A DNA stretch of 64,000 nt from an uncultured Clostridia bacterium (lineage in GTDB: Bacteria > Bacillota > Clostridia > TANB77 > CAG-508): positions 62,001 through 126,000 of the forward strand of contig CAPOZU010000004.1 in NCBI GenBank assembly GCA_948676835.1, given 5' to 3'. Each line of letters opens with the position of its first letter. Position 1 is the first letter of the stretch. The position numbers and the translations under genes are program-made. Below, one piece after another: positions 29,292-40,358 of the stretch. The notes beneath the pieces were generated by a model, which was given only the letters and a program-made list of their open reading frames with translations, was not told the DNA's origin and searched no databases.

Positions 29292-29384
29292 GGAGATTTA
29301 CCCAAGTGGCTGAAGGGGACGGTTTGCTAAACCGTTAGGGTTTCGTAAGGGGCCGCGAGGGTTCAAATCCCTCAATCTCCGCCA
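29292..29384 (+). tRNA. tRNA-Ser (anticodon GCT)
   Basis: The acceptor arm GGAGATT pairs with AATCTCC, the discriminator is G and CCA is encoded. The anticodon arm ACGGT-TTGCTAA-ACCGT shows GCT at 29326-29328. A long variable arm (about 29335-29357) marks it as a class II serine tRNA. Confidence 0.97.
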
Positions 29385-29387
29385 AAA

Positions 29388-29420
29388 AACTGTTACTAAA
29401 TCTAGTAACAGTTTTTTTAT
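29388..29420 (+). terminator. Terminator after tRNA-Ser(GCT)
   Basis: AACTGTTACTA and TAGTAACAGTT form an 11-bp stem with a four-base loop, followed by T7. Confidence 0.88.
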
Positions 29421-31303
29421 TATACGAAAGTGCTTTATATAATATAAAGTTTAAATCATATAAAAAAGTAAAATGAAAATTATCAACAAGGAAAATGCTT
29501 GAAAAATAAACATTTTTTGAGAAGTTAAAAAGACTGTGGATAACTTTTTTTAATGATTTTATAAAAAAAGTTCTAAAAAAGTTTTAAAAATTATCTAAAA
29601 ATTTTTTATAAAATAAAAAAATATAATTAAAAAATATATAAAATTGCAAAGAAAAATGAAAATACAGTAATTTCAAGCCTTTTAAGAATTTTACATAATT
29701 CTTAAAAACTAGAGAAAAAATAAAAGAAAAGGATAAAAAAACTAAAAAAAATAGAAAAAATTATGAAAAATTTCTATAAATTTTAAAATAAAAATGCAGA
29801 GATTTGACTTAAAAGCAATGCAAAAAAATATAAAATAGATAATAATAAAAAATACAGCAAAATATTAGTTAAATGCTATGGAATCAATAAATACAACAGA
29901 TTAAAAATAGAGTTTTTTGACAGAAAAAATATCTTAATTAGAGCAGAATTAAGTATACTAGAAATGCTAATAAAATTTAGAGGAAAATTAGAAAAAAATT
30001 TATAAAAAAAAAATAGAAAAATTAAAAAAATTTCAGAATATTTTAAAAAAAATATAAAAAATTTCACTTATTTTTTATAAAAAAGATGAATTTTTAAATA
30101 ATTTTTTAAGAGAAGTAATTTTTATTAAAAAAAATATTTAAAATACATGACTATAAAATCTGACGAAATAGTGTAATGCTTGGAAATAAAGGATTTCAAT
30201 AAAATAGCTTTTTTTAATAGATAAAACATAGATATTTTATAAAATATCAAAAAATTAATACAATATAAGAAAATTATATTAATTTCATTCAAATAATAGT
30301 CAGAATTTTATAAAAAATAAAATAAGAAATTGGCAAAAGAACAAACACTAAATAAATGAAATAAAAATATAGAAAAACATATGGGAATTAAGAGATATAC
30401 TGACATTAAAAATTAGTTTTTTTAGCTCCAATATTATATAGTTATGTAAAATAAATATTTAAATAAAATTAATAAAAACAACATAAAATTTATTCTAAAA
30501 AAGTGGTAAAAAATTTAAGAAAATTCAAAGTTAAATAAAAAAATTTAAATTTTTTTAGGAATTTATTATAATTTTTTAATAAATTAATATCAATTTATTA
30601 AAAATTAGTGATGAAAATTTAGCAAGAAAATCAATAAAGATTAGAAATCTTGATTTTTCAGGCTTTTATAAAATAATATAAATTCTATAAAAATCAATTA
30701 AAAACAATAAAAAAGTAATAAAAAATAGGAAAAAAATGAATCGAATAGGTATATAAACAAACATAAAAATAGTAAAAAATAAATTGATATTTGACTTAAA
30801 AACAAACATAAAAATAATAAAAATTAAAATGAAGATGATACTACGAAACAAGGCTATTTAAGAAAAATAAAATAATTTTTTAAATTGATTTTTTTATACA
30901 GTTATGTAAAGAATAATTTCAGGAATTTTTTGAGTATAAATAGATATATTTTTATAAGAAAATTTAATAAAATAATTAAAGATTTTTACTTAAAATAATC
31001 CAAAAAAATTTTTTTAAATCATAAAATATATGCTAAAAAAGAAATTCTTAAAAATATAATTAATAATTATGTTAAAAAATTATATATCAAACGAGGATTA
31101 AATACAAGAAATGCTTATTTTAAGCAAATATTAGTACATTTATTAAAAATAATTTTATTTTTAATTATAAGTACTTTTGGATTAAGAAATTAAAATGTTT
31201 AAGAAAAAGAAGTGTTTATATTGAAAAAATCTGCAGCAAGAATTGTTATATTGACAACAAAGATATGTATAAATAAATTTCTGAAAAAATCATAAAAAAA
31301 CCA

Positions 31304-31361
31304 CTCTAAAATACTAATAAAGCTTTTGGGAATAAAGTGTTTTAGAGAACTCTTTTTTTTT
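31304..31361 (+). terminator. Terminator-like hairpin inside the AT-rich spacer
   Basis: CTCTAAAATAC (31304-31314) pairs with GTGTTTTAGAG (31337-31347, one wobble), followed after four bases by a run of nine T. It implies a present or former plus-strand transcript, although no gene is visible upstream. Confidence 0.55.
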
Positions 31362-33183
31362 AGATAAAAGATATATACCAGGAGAAAAATCTTAAGATTA
31401 TGTTATTAATAATATATGATATTTAGAGAATATAATTTTAATAAAAGTACTAAAAAATATTGCAATTTTGAGTATAAAAAATGAGTAAAATAAAAAATTT
31501 TAAAAATTAATTATGATAATTATAAAAAAAATTTTTCTTTAAAAAAAGAAATTTAAAAAAATTTGTGAAAAAGTATTATTTTTTTGTAAAAAGCCAAAAT
31601 ATCTACTTTTTTTGATGCATTTTATTTAAAAATTTTAAGAAAAAGTAAAATGATAGAGTTAATAAGTGAAAAAAATATAGTCATAATTTTAATAAAAAAC
31701 ATTAGAGAAATTGAGAATAATAGTGAATAAAAAGCATGGGAAAAGGAATGTTTAGAGAAATTCCTAACAATAACTATAAGTAAAAAAAGTAGTATTAGAT
31801 ATGTTAGATTTGTAAAAATGAAAAAAATAAAAAAATGAAAATTTATGTTTTTTTAACAGTATAATAATTAAAGAAATAAGAGTAAAAATTTTTTTAAGAA
31901 AAAATTCTTTTATTTTTTAGATGCAAAATGGAAATTCAATTTATAAAAATAAAATTTTTAAAAAATTGCATAAAAATTCTCTAAAAAAGCATATTTTTTG
32001 TTAAAAAAGCAGAGAAACTGAAATTATAAAATAGAATTTAGAAATATTTTTTTTAACAAATTTTAAAAGTAATTTGTAATAAAATAACAGTAAAAACACA
32101 TAAAATGTCTTCAAAGTATTGAAAATATTGAAGTTTGTAAATTTGAAAGAAAAATAAATATTGTTATAATTAATAAAGAAACAAATACTTTTAAATAAAA
32201 AGAAAATTTTCTAAAATAAAAAAAGTAAAAAATTCAATAAAAAAATAGCATAGATTTTCTCAAAATTTTTAATTTTACAATAAATCGTATAAAAAAGTTA
32301 CTATAAAATATATGTATAATAGCTAAAAAAGTTTACTTTTTCTATAAAAAAGCCTAAAATAGGCACAAAAGAGGCAGAGGCTTTAAAATCCAAAATAAGA
32401 CATTTTATGGAAAATATTAATAAAGATATTTAAGAATTTAATAAAAAGCCTTTAAATTTTATTTAATTAATTTATATTTTTAATATTAAATTAATTATAA
32501 TATATCATATGGTGATAATATTATAAACTCTGAATGTACTGAAAATAAAGTAATTTGAATCATAGATAGTATAGATATAAGTTATATAGAGTAGAAAAAA
32601 ATAAATAGATCTAATAAATTTATAAATGAGAAAAATATAGATGTTATTTTTATAAAAATCAAAAATTTGAAAAACTTTTTTATAAAATATAAAAAAATAC
32701 ATTCTTTTTGTTAATTCAAATATACTATAAAATATGAAAAAAAAGAAGTAAAATTATAGAAGCCTTGAAAATAAAAGGATTGAAGAATTTTTTTATTTCT
32801 AGATTAAAAAGTGTAAATTAAAGAAAACTACAGAAATGTTTAAAAAAATAGAGAAAAATAAAATAGAAATGCAGAAAAAGCTTGATATATAAAGGTTTAT
32901 AAAAATAAAAAAATTAAAATTTTTATATAAAATAAGTTAAAAAGTAAAAAAAAAATATAAGCAGGCTCTATAGAATAAGAAAAAAATGCAAGATTTTAGT
33001 TAAGAATTTACAAAAATAAAAAGTTTTAATAAAAAATAAACAAAAAGAAATATATTTTGGCAATGCAAATTGTAATACAAAAGAAATATAAAAGAAATAA
33101 ATAAAAAACTAAAATCGATGAAATACGCATCTAATAAGGAATATAAAGAATATGATCCAAAAGATGAAATGTAATAAAAAAAA

Positions 33184-33207
33184 CTTGCATAACACGTGTA
33201 ATGCAAG
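33184..33207. promoter_or_regulatory. 24-base near-perfect palindrome centred on CACGTG
   Basis: CTTGCATAA-CACGTG-TAATGCAAG has a single mismatched pair. A related palindrome with compensating changes lies at 42014-42035, and a half copy (TTGCATAACA) at 33366-33375. It is probably a binding site for a dimeric protein; the identity is unknown. Confidence 0.5.
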
Positions 33208-33318
33208 AGAGACTTGTGTTTCCTAACTTTCAAAAAACGAAATTTTGCTTAAATCTCAAGACTTGCAAAAAAAAGCATTTATGGTAAAATAATGATAAAT
33301 AAGTATAGAAAGCTGATT

Positions 33319-33402
33319 AAAGGCTTGAAATATCTATAATTGCTGTAGTTTTGAAAAACAAGTTTTTGCATAACAAACAGCAATGTTAGTGTAATCGCCT
33401 TT
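33319..33402 (+). ncRNA. Possible structured RNA element
   Basis: Three nested stems are visible: AAAGGC (33319-33324) with GCCTTT (33397-33402), ATTGCTGT (33339-33346) with ACAGCAAT (33377-33384), and an inner AAAAAC/GTTTTT hairpin. In surroundings with very little G+C such GC-bearing nested pairing is notable. Family not recognised; no clear promoter or T tract. Confidence 0.25.
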
Positions 33403-34937
33403 ATAATAATTTAGAAAAAAAGTTCAAGATTAATGTGAATATAAAGAGGTTTTTGACTATAAAGCAAATAGCTAAAATAATTTTTTCTTAAAGTTTTCTA
33501 TAAATTTCCTATAAATCAAAAGGAGTTTGATTTTATAAGAAAAACAAACAATTTCTTTGGGAAATAAAGAATGTATACAACAAGATGTATAGTCATAACT
33601 CTTCGAAAATTGTTATAAAAGAAAGAAAAAGAATTCAAATTTTATAAAAATTATGACAACTAACAAATCATAAAGTTTTTTGTGTTTAAAACTATATAAA
33701 AACTCGGTTTTTTACATTTTTTTGTTTAATCAAAGATAGGAAAAAGTAAAATTTTATACTAATTTAAATTAAAGATAAAATTTTAGCAAAAAATAGGCTT
33801 TTATTATTGTTTTTTTTCAAATTAACTGAAGAAAAATAGTTTTAAAATGATGTCAATTTTGGCTCTTTTCTGTATCAAATTGACAAAGTAAATATTTAAA
33901 AGAAATTTGAAAATTTATATGAAATTTTTTTGTCTATAAAAGCTAGGGAATATAACTAATTTTTAAATATGAAAGAATGAATAATTTGTGTATTTATAAG
34001 AGAACATAAAGTTGAAAAATTTGATTATTTTTAACCTAATTGTACACATAAAATAGCTTATTAAAAAAATAAATTTTAATAAAATTAAACATATTTTAAG
34101 CTTTTTTTGTATAAATAAAATATGTTAAATACTAGGCTTTTATATTTTTAAATTTAGAAATTTACGAAAAAAGATATAATAAAATTTTAGAAAAGTATAA
34201 AATCATTGAAAAATAAGCAGTTGCAAATAAAATTAAAATATAAACTTTTATAACTCATTTATTTAGTTAAAATGATTAAATTTAAAAATATTTAGAAACA
34301 AGAATACACATATAGTCACATTGACAATAAAAAATGAGAGAATTAAATAATAGAAAAAAGTCAAAAAATACTATCTAAAAATTTCTTTCTAAAATTGGAT
34401 AAAAGACTTTGGGATAGTGGAATAAAAGAGTTAATAAATTATATAATTTTTTTTAGCTGAGAGACTCAATTTAATTAGAAAATTAGAAGTAGTATATTTT
34501 ATTTTATGTAAAGATAATATTAGTTTTTTGTTAATGAAAATTTTAAAAACTAATACTTATTTTTATCTAAAAATTTATAAAAAATAGATAGATTTACATT
34601 TTCTTTAAAATTAGCGTTAAAAAAAATAAATTTTATTAAAAAAAATACTTAAAATTCTTTATTTTTTATAAAAATTAAATAGAAAATAGATTAAAACACT
34701 CATGACTTTAGCAGAGTGTTATTAGTGTTTGCTTTGTTAATAAGACAATGCTTTAAAAAATCTTATTTTATAAAATTAACTGTTATTTTTATTCCTGTGA
34801 AAACTAGGGAATATAACGAAATTATAAAATAAGTAAATAAGAAATAAGAGCTTTTTTAAATATACATAATACTAAAAAAACACCTTATTTTGAACCTTAA
34901 AACGTAGTTATATATAATTTTTTTAACAAATAAAAAA

Positions 34938-34965
34938 AGAACTTATAGTGAAAACTATAAGTTCT
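34938..34965 (-). terminator. Terminator of the dehydratase-activase gene
   Basis: A perfect 12-bp stem (AGAACTTATAGT with its complement, loop GAAA) is followed on the minus strand by a T tract of about seven, about 40 bases beyond the stop codon. Confidence 0.85.
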
Positions 34966-35008
34966 TTTATATTAATTAGTAAAAAATAAAATTAATGGAG
35001 AAATCATT

Positions 35009-38000
35009 TTAAACATTATTTTTATTTTTAAATTTTTTTGTTTTTTCTTTTTCATAAACTACATTTTCAATTTCAATTGCTTTTTTAGATTGTTTTTTCT
35101 TTTTTAAATTATCTTTAGCAACTGTAGTTAATAATTTAATTCTATTAGTTTGATTTGTTTCGCTAGCACCAGGATCATAATCAATAGGTGAGATATTTGC
35201 ATATGGATATTTTTCTCTAATAGATTTTATAACTCCTTTTCCAACAACGTGATTTGGAAGACAAGCAAATGGCTGAACACATACAATGTTTGGAATATCG
35301 TTTTCTATATATTCAATCATTTCTGCAGTTAAGAACCAACCTTCACCAGTTTGATTTCCTATTGATAATATATCTTTAACTTTATTTTCTAATTCAAAAA
35401 TATCGCAAGGTAATAAATAGCCTTTTTTAGATTCTGATAATGCTTTAGTTAAATCTTTTTCTAGCATTTCAATTAATTTAATTACAGCTCTAAAAAGTTT
35501 TGCCTTTGTTTTATCAATATTTAATAATCTATTATTAGTTACTTTATGTGTTGCAATAAATTTAATAAATCCCATAAAGTCTGGCGAAATAACTTCAGCA
35601 CCTTCTTTTTCTAAAACATCAATTACATGATTGTTTCCAAAAGGATGATACTTAATTAAAACTTCACCAACAATACCAACTTTAGGTTTTTCTATTGAAT
35701 TATCTAATTCAATAGTTTCAAAATCATGTACCATTTCATAAATGCTTTTCTTAAATTGATTATATGTAGATTTTGCACATAATGTTTTACATTTTTCCAT
35801 CCATTTTTCATACATTGCTTGTGATTCACCTTTATGAATTTCATAAGCTCTATTTTTTAATAATAGCTTTTGTAGTAAATCTCCATAGAAAACTGCTTTA
35901 ACTAAATTAATTGCCATTGGAATTGTAATTTTAAATCCTGTGGCTTTTTCCATCCCAACAACATTAAAAGAAACAATAGGTACATTTGCAAAACCAGCAT
36001 CTTTTAGTGCTTTTCTAATAAAACCTATATAATTTGTAGCTCTACAACCTCCACCTGTTTGAGACATTATAAGAGCTGTTTTATTTATATCATATTCTCC
36101 AGATTGTAATGCTTCAATAAATTGACCTGTTGTTAATATTGATGGATAACAAGCATCATTATTTACATATCTTAATCCAGTTTCAACAGTTTTTTCAGTA
36201 CATTCTCTTAATAGTTTTACATTATAACCAACAGCTTTTACAGCAGATTCTATTAATTCGAAATGAATTGGAATCATTTGTGGAATTAAAATGGTATATC
36301 CTTCATCTTTCATTTGTTTTGTAAAAGGAACTCTTTTAACTTCATAATCGCCAAGTTCTTTTTTTTCGGTAAAATTATTTTCTTTTTCTTGATTTTCTTC
36401 AGCTTTTTGAGCAATACGTTTATTCATACTTGCAAGCAAAGATCTAATACGTATACGAATAGCACCTAAATTGTTAATTTCGTCAATTTTTATTAATGTG
36501 TACATGTTGTCATAGCTTTTAAGAATTTCTTCAACTTGATCTGTTGTAACTGCATCCACTCCACAACCAAAAGAATTTAATTGTATCATTTCTAAGAAAT
36601 CATGTTTACCAACAAATTCTGCTGCTGCATATAATCTTGAATGGAATACCCATTGATCAACAACACGTAGATGATGACTTACACCATCTTTAGGTTCGCA
36701 AATGCTATCTTCAGATAATACACATAATCCTAAACTTGTAATTAAAGTATCAATACCATGATTAACTTCAGGGTCTACGTGATAAGGACGACCTGCTAAA
36801 ACAATACCTCTTAAGTTATTTTCTTTTATATATTTAATTGTTTCTTTTCCTTTTCTGCGAACATCATTTTTAAACTTCTGATATTCAGCTTCTGCTGCTT
36901 CTGCTGCTTCAAGCAATTCTTTTTTAGTAAATTTATATTCTTTTAATTCTTCACATTCATACATTACTTTAGCTAGATTTTTTACATTATCTATTGGTAA
37001 GAAGGGATTTAAATATTTTATTTCTGGATTTCTTAATTCCTCAATATTATTTTTTATAACTTCTGAATATGAAATAACAATAGGACAGTTATAATGGTTA
37101 TCTGATTCTTCATATTCTTTTCTGTTATATGGAATACAAGGATAGAATATAGTTTTTATTCCTTGGTTTAATAAGCTCATAACATGTCCATGTGCAAGTT
37201 TTGCAGGATAACAAACAGATTCTGAAGGCATAGATTCCATACCTTTTTCATAAGTTTTTCTATTTGATTTTTCAGAAATAATAACTCTAAATCCTAACTT
37301 TGTAAGTAAAGTGAACCAGAACGGATAATCTTCATACATATTTAAAACCCTAGGGATTCCAATTGTTCCACGTTTAGCATCAGCCTCAGAAAGCGGTTGG
37401 TAACTGAATAATCTTTCGAATTTATATTTATAAATATTGGGTAATTCTTTTTTATCTGAATTTTGATTTCCAGCACCTTTTTCACATCTGTTACCTGATA
37501 TGAATCGTTTTCCATTTTCAAATGTGTTTATAGTTAATAAACAATTATTCTCGCAACCTTTACAACGAACATGTGAAATTTTTATATTTAGATTATCAAG
37601 TTCATCATTTTTAAAAATAGTTGATCTGTGAGTCATATCTAAATTACTATTATATTGTTCTTGTGCTAAAAGTGCTACACCATATGCGCCCATAAGTCCT
37701 GCAATATCTGGTCTAACGACCTCTCTTCCGACTATTAATTCAAAAGCACGAAGAACAGCATCATTGTAAAATGTACCACCTTGTACAACAATATTCTTTC
37801 CCAAAGTTTTTACATCTCTAACTTTCATAACTTTTTGAATTGCATTTTTTATTATTGAATAAGAAAGTCCACTAGAGATATCACCTACAGAATATCCTTC
37901 TTTCTGAGCTTGTTTTATTTTAGAATTCATAAATACAGTACATCTAGAACCTAAATCTACAGGACCTTTTGATTTTAAAGCTTCTTCAACAAATTGCTCT

Positions 38001-39391
38001 ATAGTTAAATCTAAGCTTTTAGCAAAAGTTTCTAGAAATGAACCACATCCTGAAGAACAAGCTTCATTTAGCATTATATTATCAATTGTATTTCCTTTCA
38101 ATTTTATGTATTTCATATCTTGTCCACCGATATCGATAATACTGCTAACTTTAGGTAAGAACTTCTTGGCAGCTGTATAATGTGCAATTGTTTCTATTTC
38201 ATTTAAATCTACATTTAATGCAGTTTGAATTAATTTTTCACCATATCCAGTTACTCCGCTGAAACGAATAACAACTTTTTCAGGAAGAACTTTATATAAT
38301 TTCTTTAGCATTGAAATAACGCTTTTTAGAGGATTTCCTTTATTATTTTCATATAAAGAATATAAAAGAGCACCTTCTTTATCAATTAAAACAAGTTTTG
38401 TTGTTGTTGAACCAGCATCTATTCCTAAAAAAGCATCACCTTCATAAGTAGATAATTCATTTCTTTTAACTTTATCTTTATCATGTCTTGCTTTAAATTC
38501 TTCGTAATCTTTATCAGTAGCAAATAGTGGATCTAAAGTTTGACCTTCAATAAATTTTGCGTCTTTAAATGATTTTAATCTTTCTTTTAAATCCTTAGAT
38601 TCAATTTGCTCTGTTTCGACAGAAGCATAAGCAGCACCAGTGGCAACTAGAAGATGTGCATTGTTTGGAATAATAATTTTATCATCAGTTAATTTTAAAG
38701 TTTCAATAAATCTTTTTCTTAATTCAGAAAGATAATTTAATGGACCTCCTAAAAAAGCAACTTTACCTTTTATAGGTCTACCTTGAGCTAGACCACTAAT
38801 TGTTTGATTAACAACAGCTTGAAAAATTGAAGCAGAAATATCTTCTTTTCTAGCACCTTCATTTAACAAAGGTTGAATATCAGTTTTTGCAAAAACACCA
38901 CAACGAGAGGCAATAGGGTAAATTGTTTCATAAGTTTTTGCAAGTTCATTTAATCCATCTGTATCTGTATTAAGTAAAGATGCCATCTGGTCTAAAAATG
39001 CTCCTGTACCACCAGCACAGGTACCATTCATTCTTTGTTCAATAAATTTATCAAAGTATATAATTTTAGCATCTTCACCGCCAAGTTCAATTACAACATC
39101 AGTTTGTGGAATTAATTTTTCAACAGCCGATTTACATGATATAACTTCTTGTATAAAATTAACATTTAATATTCGTGATATATCAAGTGCACCAGAACCT
39201 GTTAATGACATTGTGAATTTATTATCTGGATAGTCTTTTACAAGTTTATTTAAAACATTATATAAGGTACTTTTTGTATCTGAATAATGTCTTTCATAAT
39301 TTGAATAAACTATATTTAAATCTGTATCTAAAATTACAATTTTAACTGTTGTTGAGCCAATGTCTAATCCAACATGTAATAATTCTTTCAT
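35009..39391 (-). CDS. Giant 2-hydroxyacyl-CoA dehydratase/activase fusion (BcrAD/BadFG type)
   Basis: The 1460-residue protein has two ASKHA ATPase domains. The first starts GLDIGSTTVKIVILD and has the iron-sulfur cysteines in CAGGTGAFLDQM and ASRCGVFAKTD. The second starts GIDAGSTTTKLVLID and has CSSGCGSFLETF and GSRCTVFMNS. A CxxC-like CKGCENNC precedes a DUF2229 domain (IGIPRVLNMYEDYPFWF), and a dehydratase D-like C-terminal part follows. Family members use ATP to drive electrons into radical dehydratases and are oxygen-sensitive. A TTGACA-17-TAAAAT promoter (minus strand, 39488-39516) and GGGAG precede the ATG. It is monocistronic; its substrate is unknown. Confidence 0.9.
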   Translation of the reverse strand: MKELLHVGLDIGSTTVKIVILDTDLNIVYSNYERHYSDTKSTLYNVLNKLVKDYPDNKFTMSLTGSGALDISRILNVNFIQEVISCKSAVEKLIPQTDVVIELGGEDAKIIYFDKFIEQRMNGTCAGGTGAFLDQMASLLNTDTDGLNELAKTYETIYPIASRCGVFAKTDIQPLLNEGARKEDISASIFQAVVNQTISGLAQGRPIKGKVAFLGGPLNYLSELRKRFIETLKLTDDKIIIPNNAHLLVATGAAYASVETEQIESKDLKERLKSFKDAKFIEGQTLDPLFATDKDYEEFKARHDKDKVKRNELSTYEGDAFLGIDAGSTTTKLVLIDKEGALLYSLYENNKGNPLKSVISMLKKLYKVLPEKVVIRFSGVTGYGEKLIQTALNVDLNEIETIAHYTAAKKFLPKVSSIIDIGGQDMKYIKLKGNTIDNIMLNEACSSGCGSFLETFAKSLDLTIEQFVEEALKSKGPVDLGSRCTVFMNSKIKQAQKEGYSVGDISSGLSYSIIKNAIQKVMKVRDVKTLGKNIVVQGGTFYNDAVLRAFELIVGREVVRPDIAGLMGAYGVALLAQEQYNSNLDMTHRSTIFKNDELDNLNIKISHVRCKGCENNCLLTINTFENGKRFISGNRCEKGAGNQNSDKKELPNIYKYKFERLFSYQPLSEADAKRGTIGIPRVLNMYEDYPFWFTLLTKLGFRVIISEKSNRKTYEKGMESMPSESVCYPAKLAHGHVMSLLNQGIKTIFYPCIPYNRKEYEESDNHYNCPIVISYSEVIKNNIEELRNPEIKYLNPFLPIDNVKNLAKVMYECEELKEYKFTKKELLEAAEAAEAEYQKFKNDVRRKGKETIKYIKENNLRGIVLAGRPYHVDPEVNHGIDTLITSLGLCVLSEDSICEPKDGVSHHLRVVDQWVFHSRLYAAAEFVGKHDFLEMIQLNSFGCGVDAVTTDQVEEILKSYDNMYTLIKIDEINNLGAIRIRIRSLLASMNKRIAQKAEENQEKENNFTEKKELGDYEVKRVPFTKQMKDEGYTILIPQMIPIHFELIESAVKAVGYNVKLLRECTEKTVETGLRYVNNDACYPSILTTGQFIEALQSGEYDINKTALIMSQTGGGCRATNYIGFIRKALKDAGFANVPIVSFNVVGMEKATGFKITIPMAINLVKAVFYGDLLQKLLLKNRAYEIHKGESQAMYEKWMEKCKTLCAKSTYNQFKKSIYEMVHDFETIELDNSIEKPKVGIVGEVLIKYHPFGNNHVIDVLEKEGAEVISPDFMGFIKFIATHKVTNNRLLNIDKTKAKLFRAVIKLIEMLEKDLTKALSESKKGYLLPCDIFELENKVKDILSIGNQTGEGWFLTAEMIEYIENDIPNIVCVQPFACLPNHVVGKGVIKSIREKYPYANISPIDYDPGASETNQTNRIKLLTTVAKDNLKKKKQSKKAIEIENVVYEKEKTKKFKNKNNV

Positions 39392-39702
39392 TTTTATCTC
39401 CCATTTAAAAATATATATAAAATGTTCATATTATTTTTTAACAAAATATGATTAAATTTTACTTAAAAATTCATAAGTAATAAGTATATTTTATAAGGTT
39501 TATCGAAATTTGTCAATGTTTATATTTCCCGTATTTCCCTAAACAAGAAGGGATTTTTTAGCAATAAAAATGCATAAAATTAAGTAATATGAATAACATT
39601 ATAAAAAAGTAGATTGCAAGACACTTTAAATACCTTAAAAATTAATGTTTTATTAATTTTTTTGATAAGAAATGTTTGTACGAAAAAGTAGGAGGAAAAG
39701 CT
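39392..39702. promoter_or_regulatory. Divergent intergenic region with promoter of the activase gene
   Basis: On the minus strand TTGACA (complement of 39511-39516) and TAAAAT (complement of 39488-39493), 17 bases apart, drive the activase gene. The remaining bases toward the GerMN gene are AT-rich, with no further recognisable signal except its AGGAGG ribosome binding site near 39690. Confidence 0.65.
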
Positions 39703-40218
39703 ATGCAAAAATGGATAATATTAGGTGTTATTTTTATAATATTAATTTTAACCACAGTTATTGTATTAAATGTGGATATCGAGACTGAATACACGCCAGA
39801 AACAGAGATTGAAGAAACAGAATTGAGGAAAACAATTATAACATTGTATTTCTTAGATAAGAATACAGGCGAACTTGCCAAAGAAAGTAGACTAATTGAT
39901 TCTAAAGAATTGATTATAAAACCCTATGAAGAAGTAATAAATATGTTGATAAATGGACCAGAAAATTCAAATTATGAAAGAATAATTCCAGAAAATGTTA
40001 AATTGTTAGAAACTAAACTAGAGGCTGATTGTTTAGTAATTAATTTTAGTAATGAAATTTTAGAAAGTATGAGAGATGAGAGTAAAAAAGTTAAAATAAC
40101 AGAATCCATATATCAATCTTTGAAAGAATTTACAGAGATTAATAGTGTAAAAATTTTAGTGGAAAATCAAGAAATAGAAGGGATTCCAGAAGTTACGACA
40201 GAAAATAATGAAATATAG
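39703..40218 (+). CDS. GerMN-domain membrane-anchored protein
   Basis: The 171-residue protein has an N-terminal membrane anchor (WIILGVIFIILILTTVIVL) and an external GerMN domain: ITLYFLDKNTGELAKESR, then VINMLINGPENSNYERIIPE and the C-terminal EINSVKILVENQEI. GerM-type proteins in spore formers act in sporulation and germination envelope remodelling. The ATG at 39703 has AGGAGG upstream; an earlier in-frame start at 39676 lacks one. A hairpin at 40289-40323 follows. Confidence 0.8.
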   Translation: MQKWIILGVIFIILILTTVIVLNVDIETEYTPETEIEETELRKTIITLYFLDKNTGELAKESRLIDSKELIIKPYEEVINMLINGPENSNYERIIPENVKLLETKLEADCLVINFSNEILESMRDESKKVKITESIYQSLKEFTEINSVKILVENQEIEGIPEVTTENNEI

Positions 40219-40288
40219 AAATGCGTTTGACATATAATATAATGAATGCTATAATAATTATAGATTAAAACGAAAATCATTATATTTA

Positions 40289-40323
40289 AAATCCCCATAA
40301 CACAAGCACTGTTATGGGGATTT
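40289..40323 (+). terminator. Stable hairpin between the GerMN gene and trmN6
   Basis: A perfect 14-bp stem (AAATCCCCATAACA with its complement, loop of seven) ends in TTT, without a longer T tract. It may be a weak terminator or an RNA-level element; the next gene's ribosome binding site lies about 25 bases downstream. Confidence 0.6.
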
Positions 40324-40358
40324 GCCTACTTATGTAATTGTTTAATAATGGAGGAAAA

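Larger units (their letters stand above)
29421..34930. other. 5.5 kb extremely AT-rich spacer without convincing genes
   Basis: No credible coding frame of useful length exists on either strand; the short open frames encode only Phe/Ile/Lys/Asn strings. G+C in sampled 60-base lines is as low as three to five bases (for example 30541-30600, 31021-31080 and 32461-32520). The plus strand is clearly richer in A than T. Islands of structure stand out: an exact inverse DnaA box at 29535-29543, a terminator-like hairpin at 31304-31361, a 24-base palindrome at 33184-33207, a nested hairpin at 33319-33402 and a 14-base direct repeat at 33943-33956 and 34804-34817. Confidence 0.8.

Noticed and set aside
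29421..34930. Short open frames of 60-80 codons in the AT-rich spacer (for example 33000-33233 and 32505-32702, minus)
   Set aside because: They consist of Phe, Ile, Tyr and Lys runs, lack ribosome binding sites and fit chance openings.
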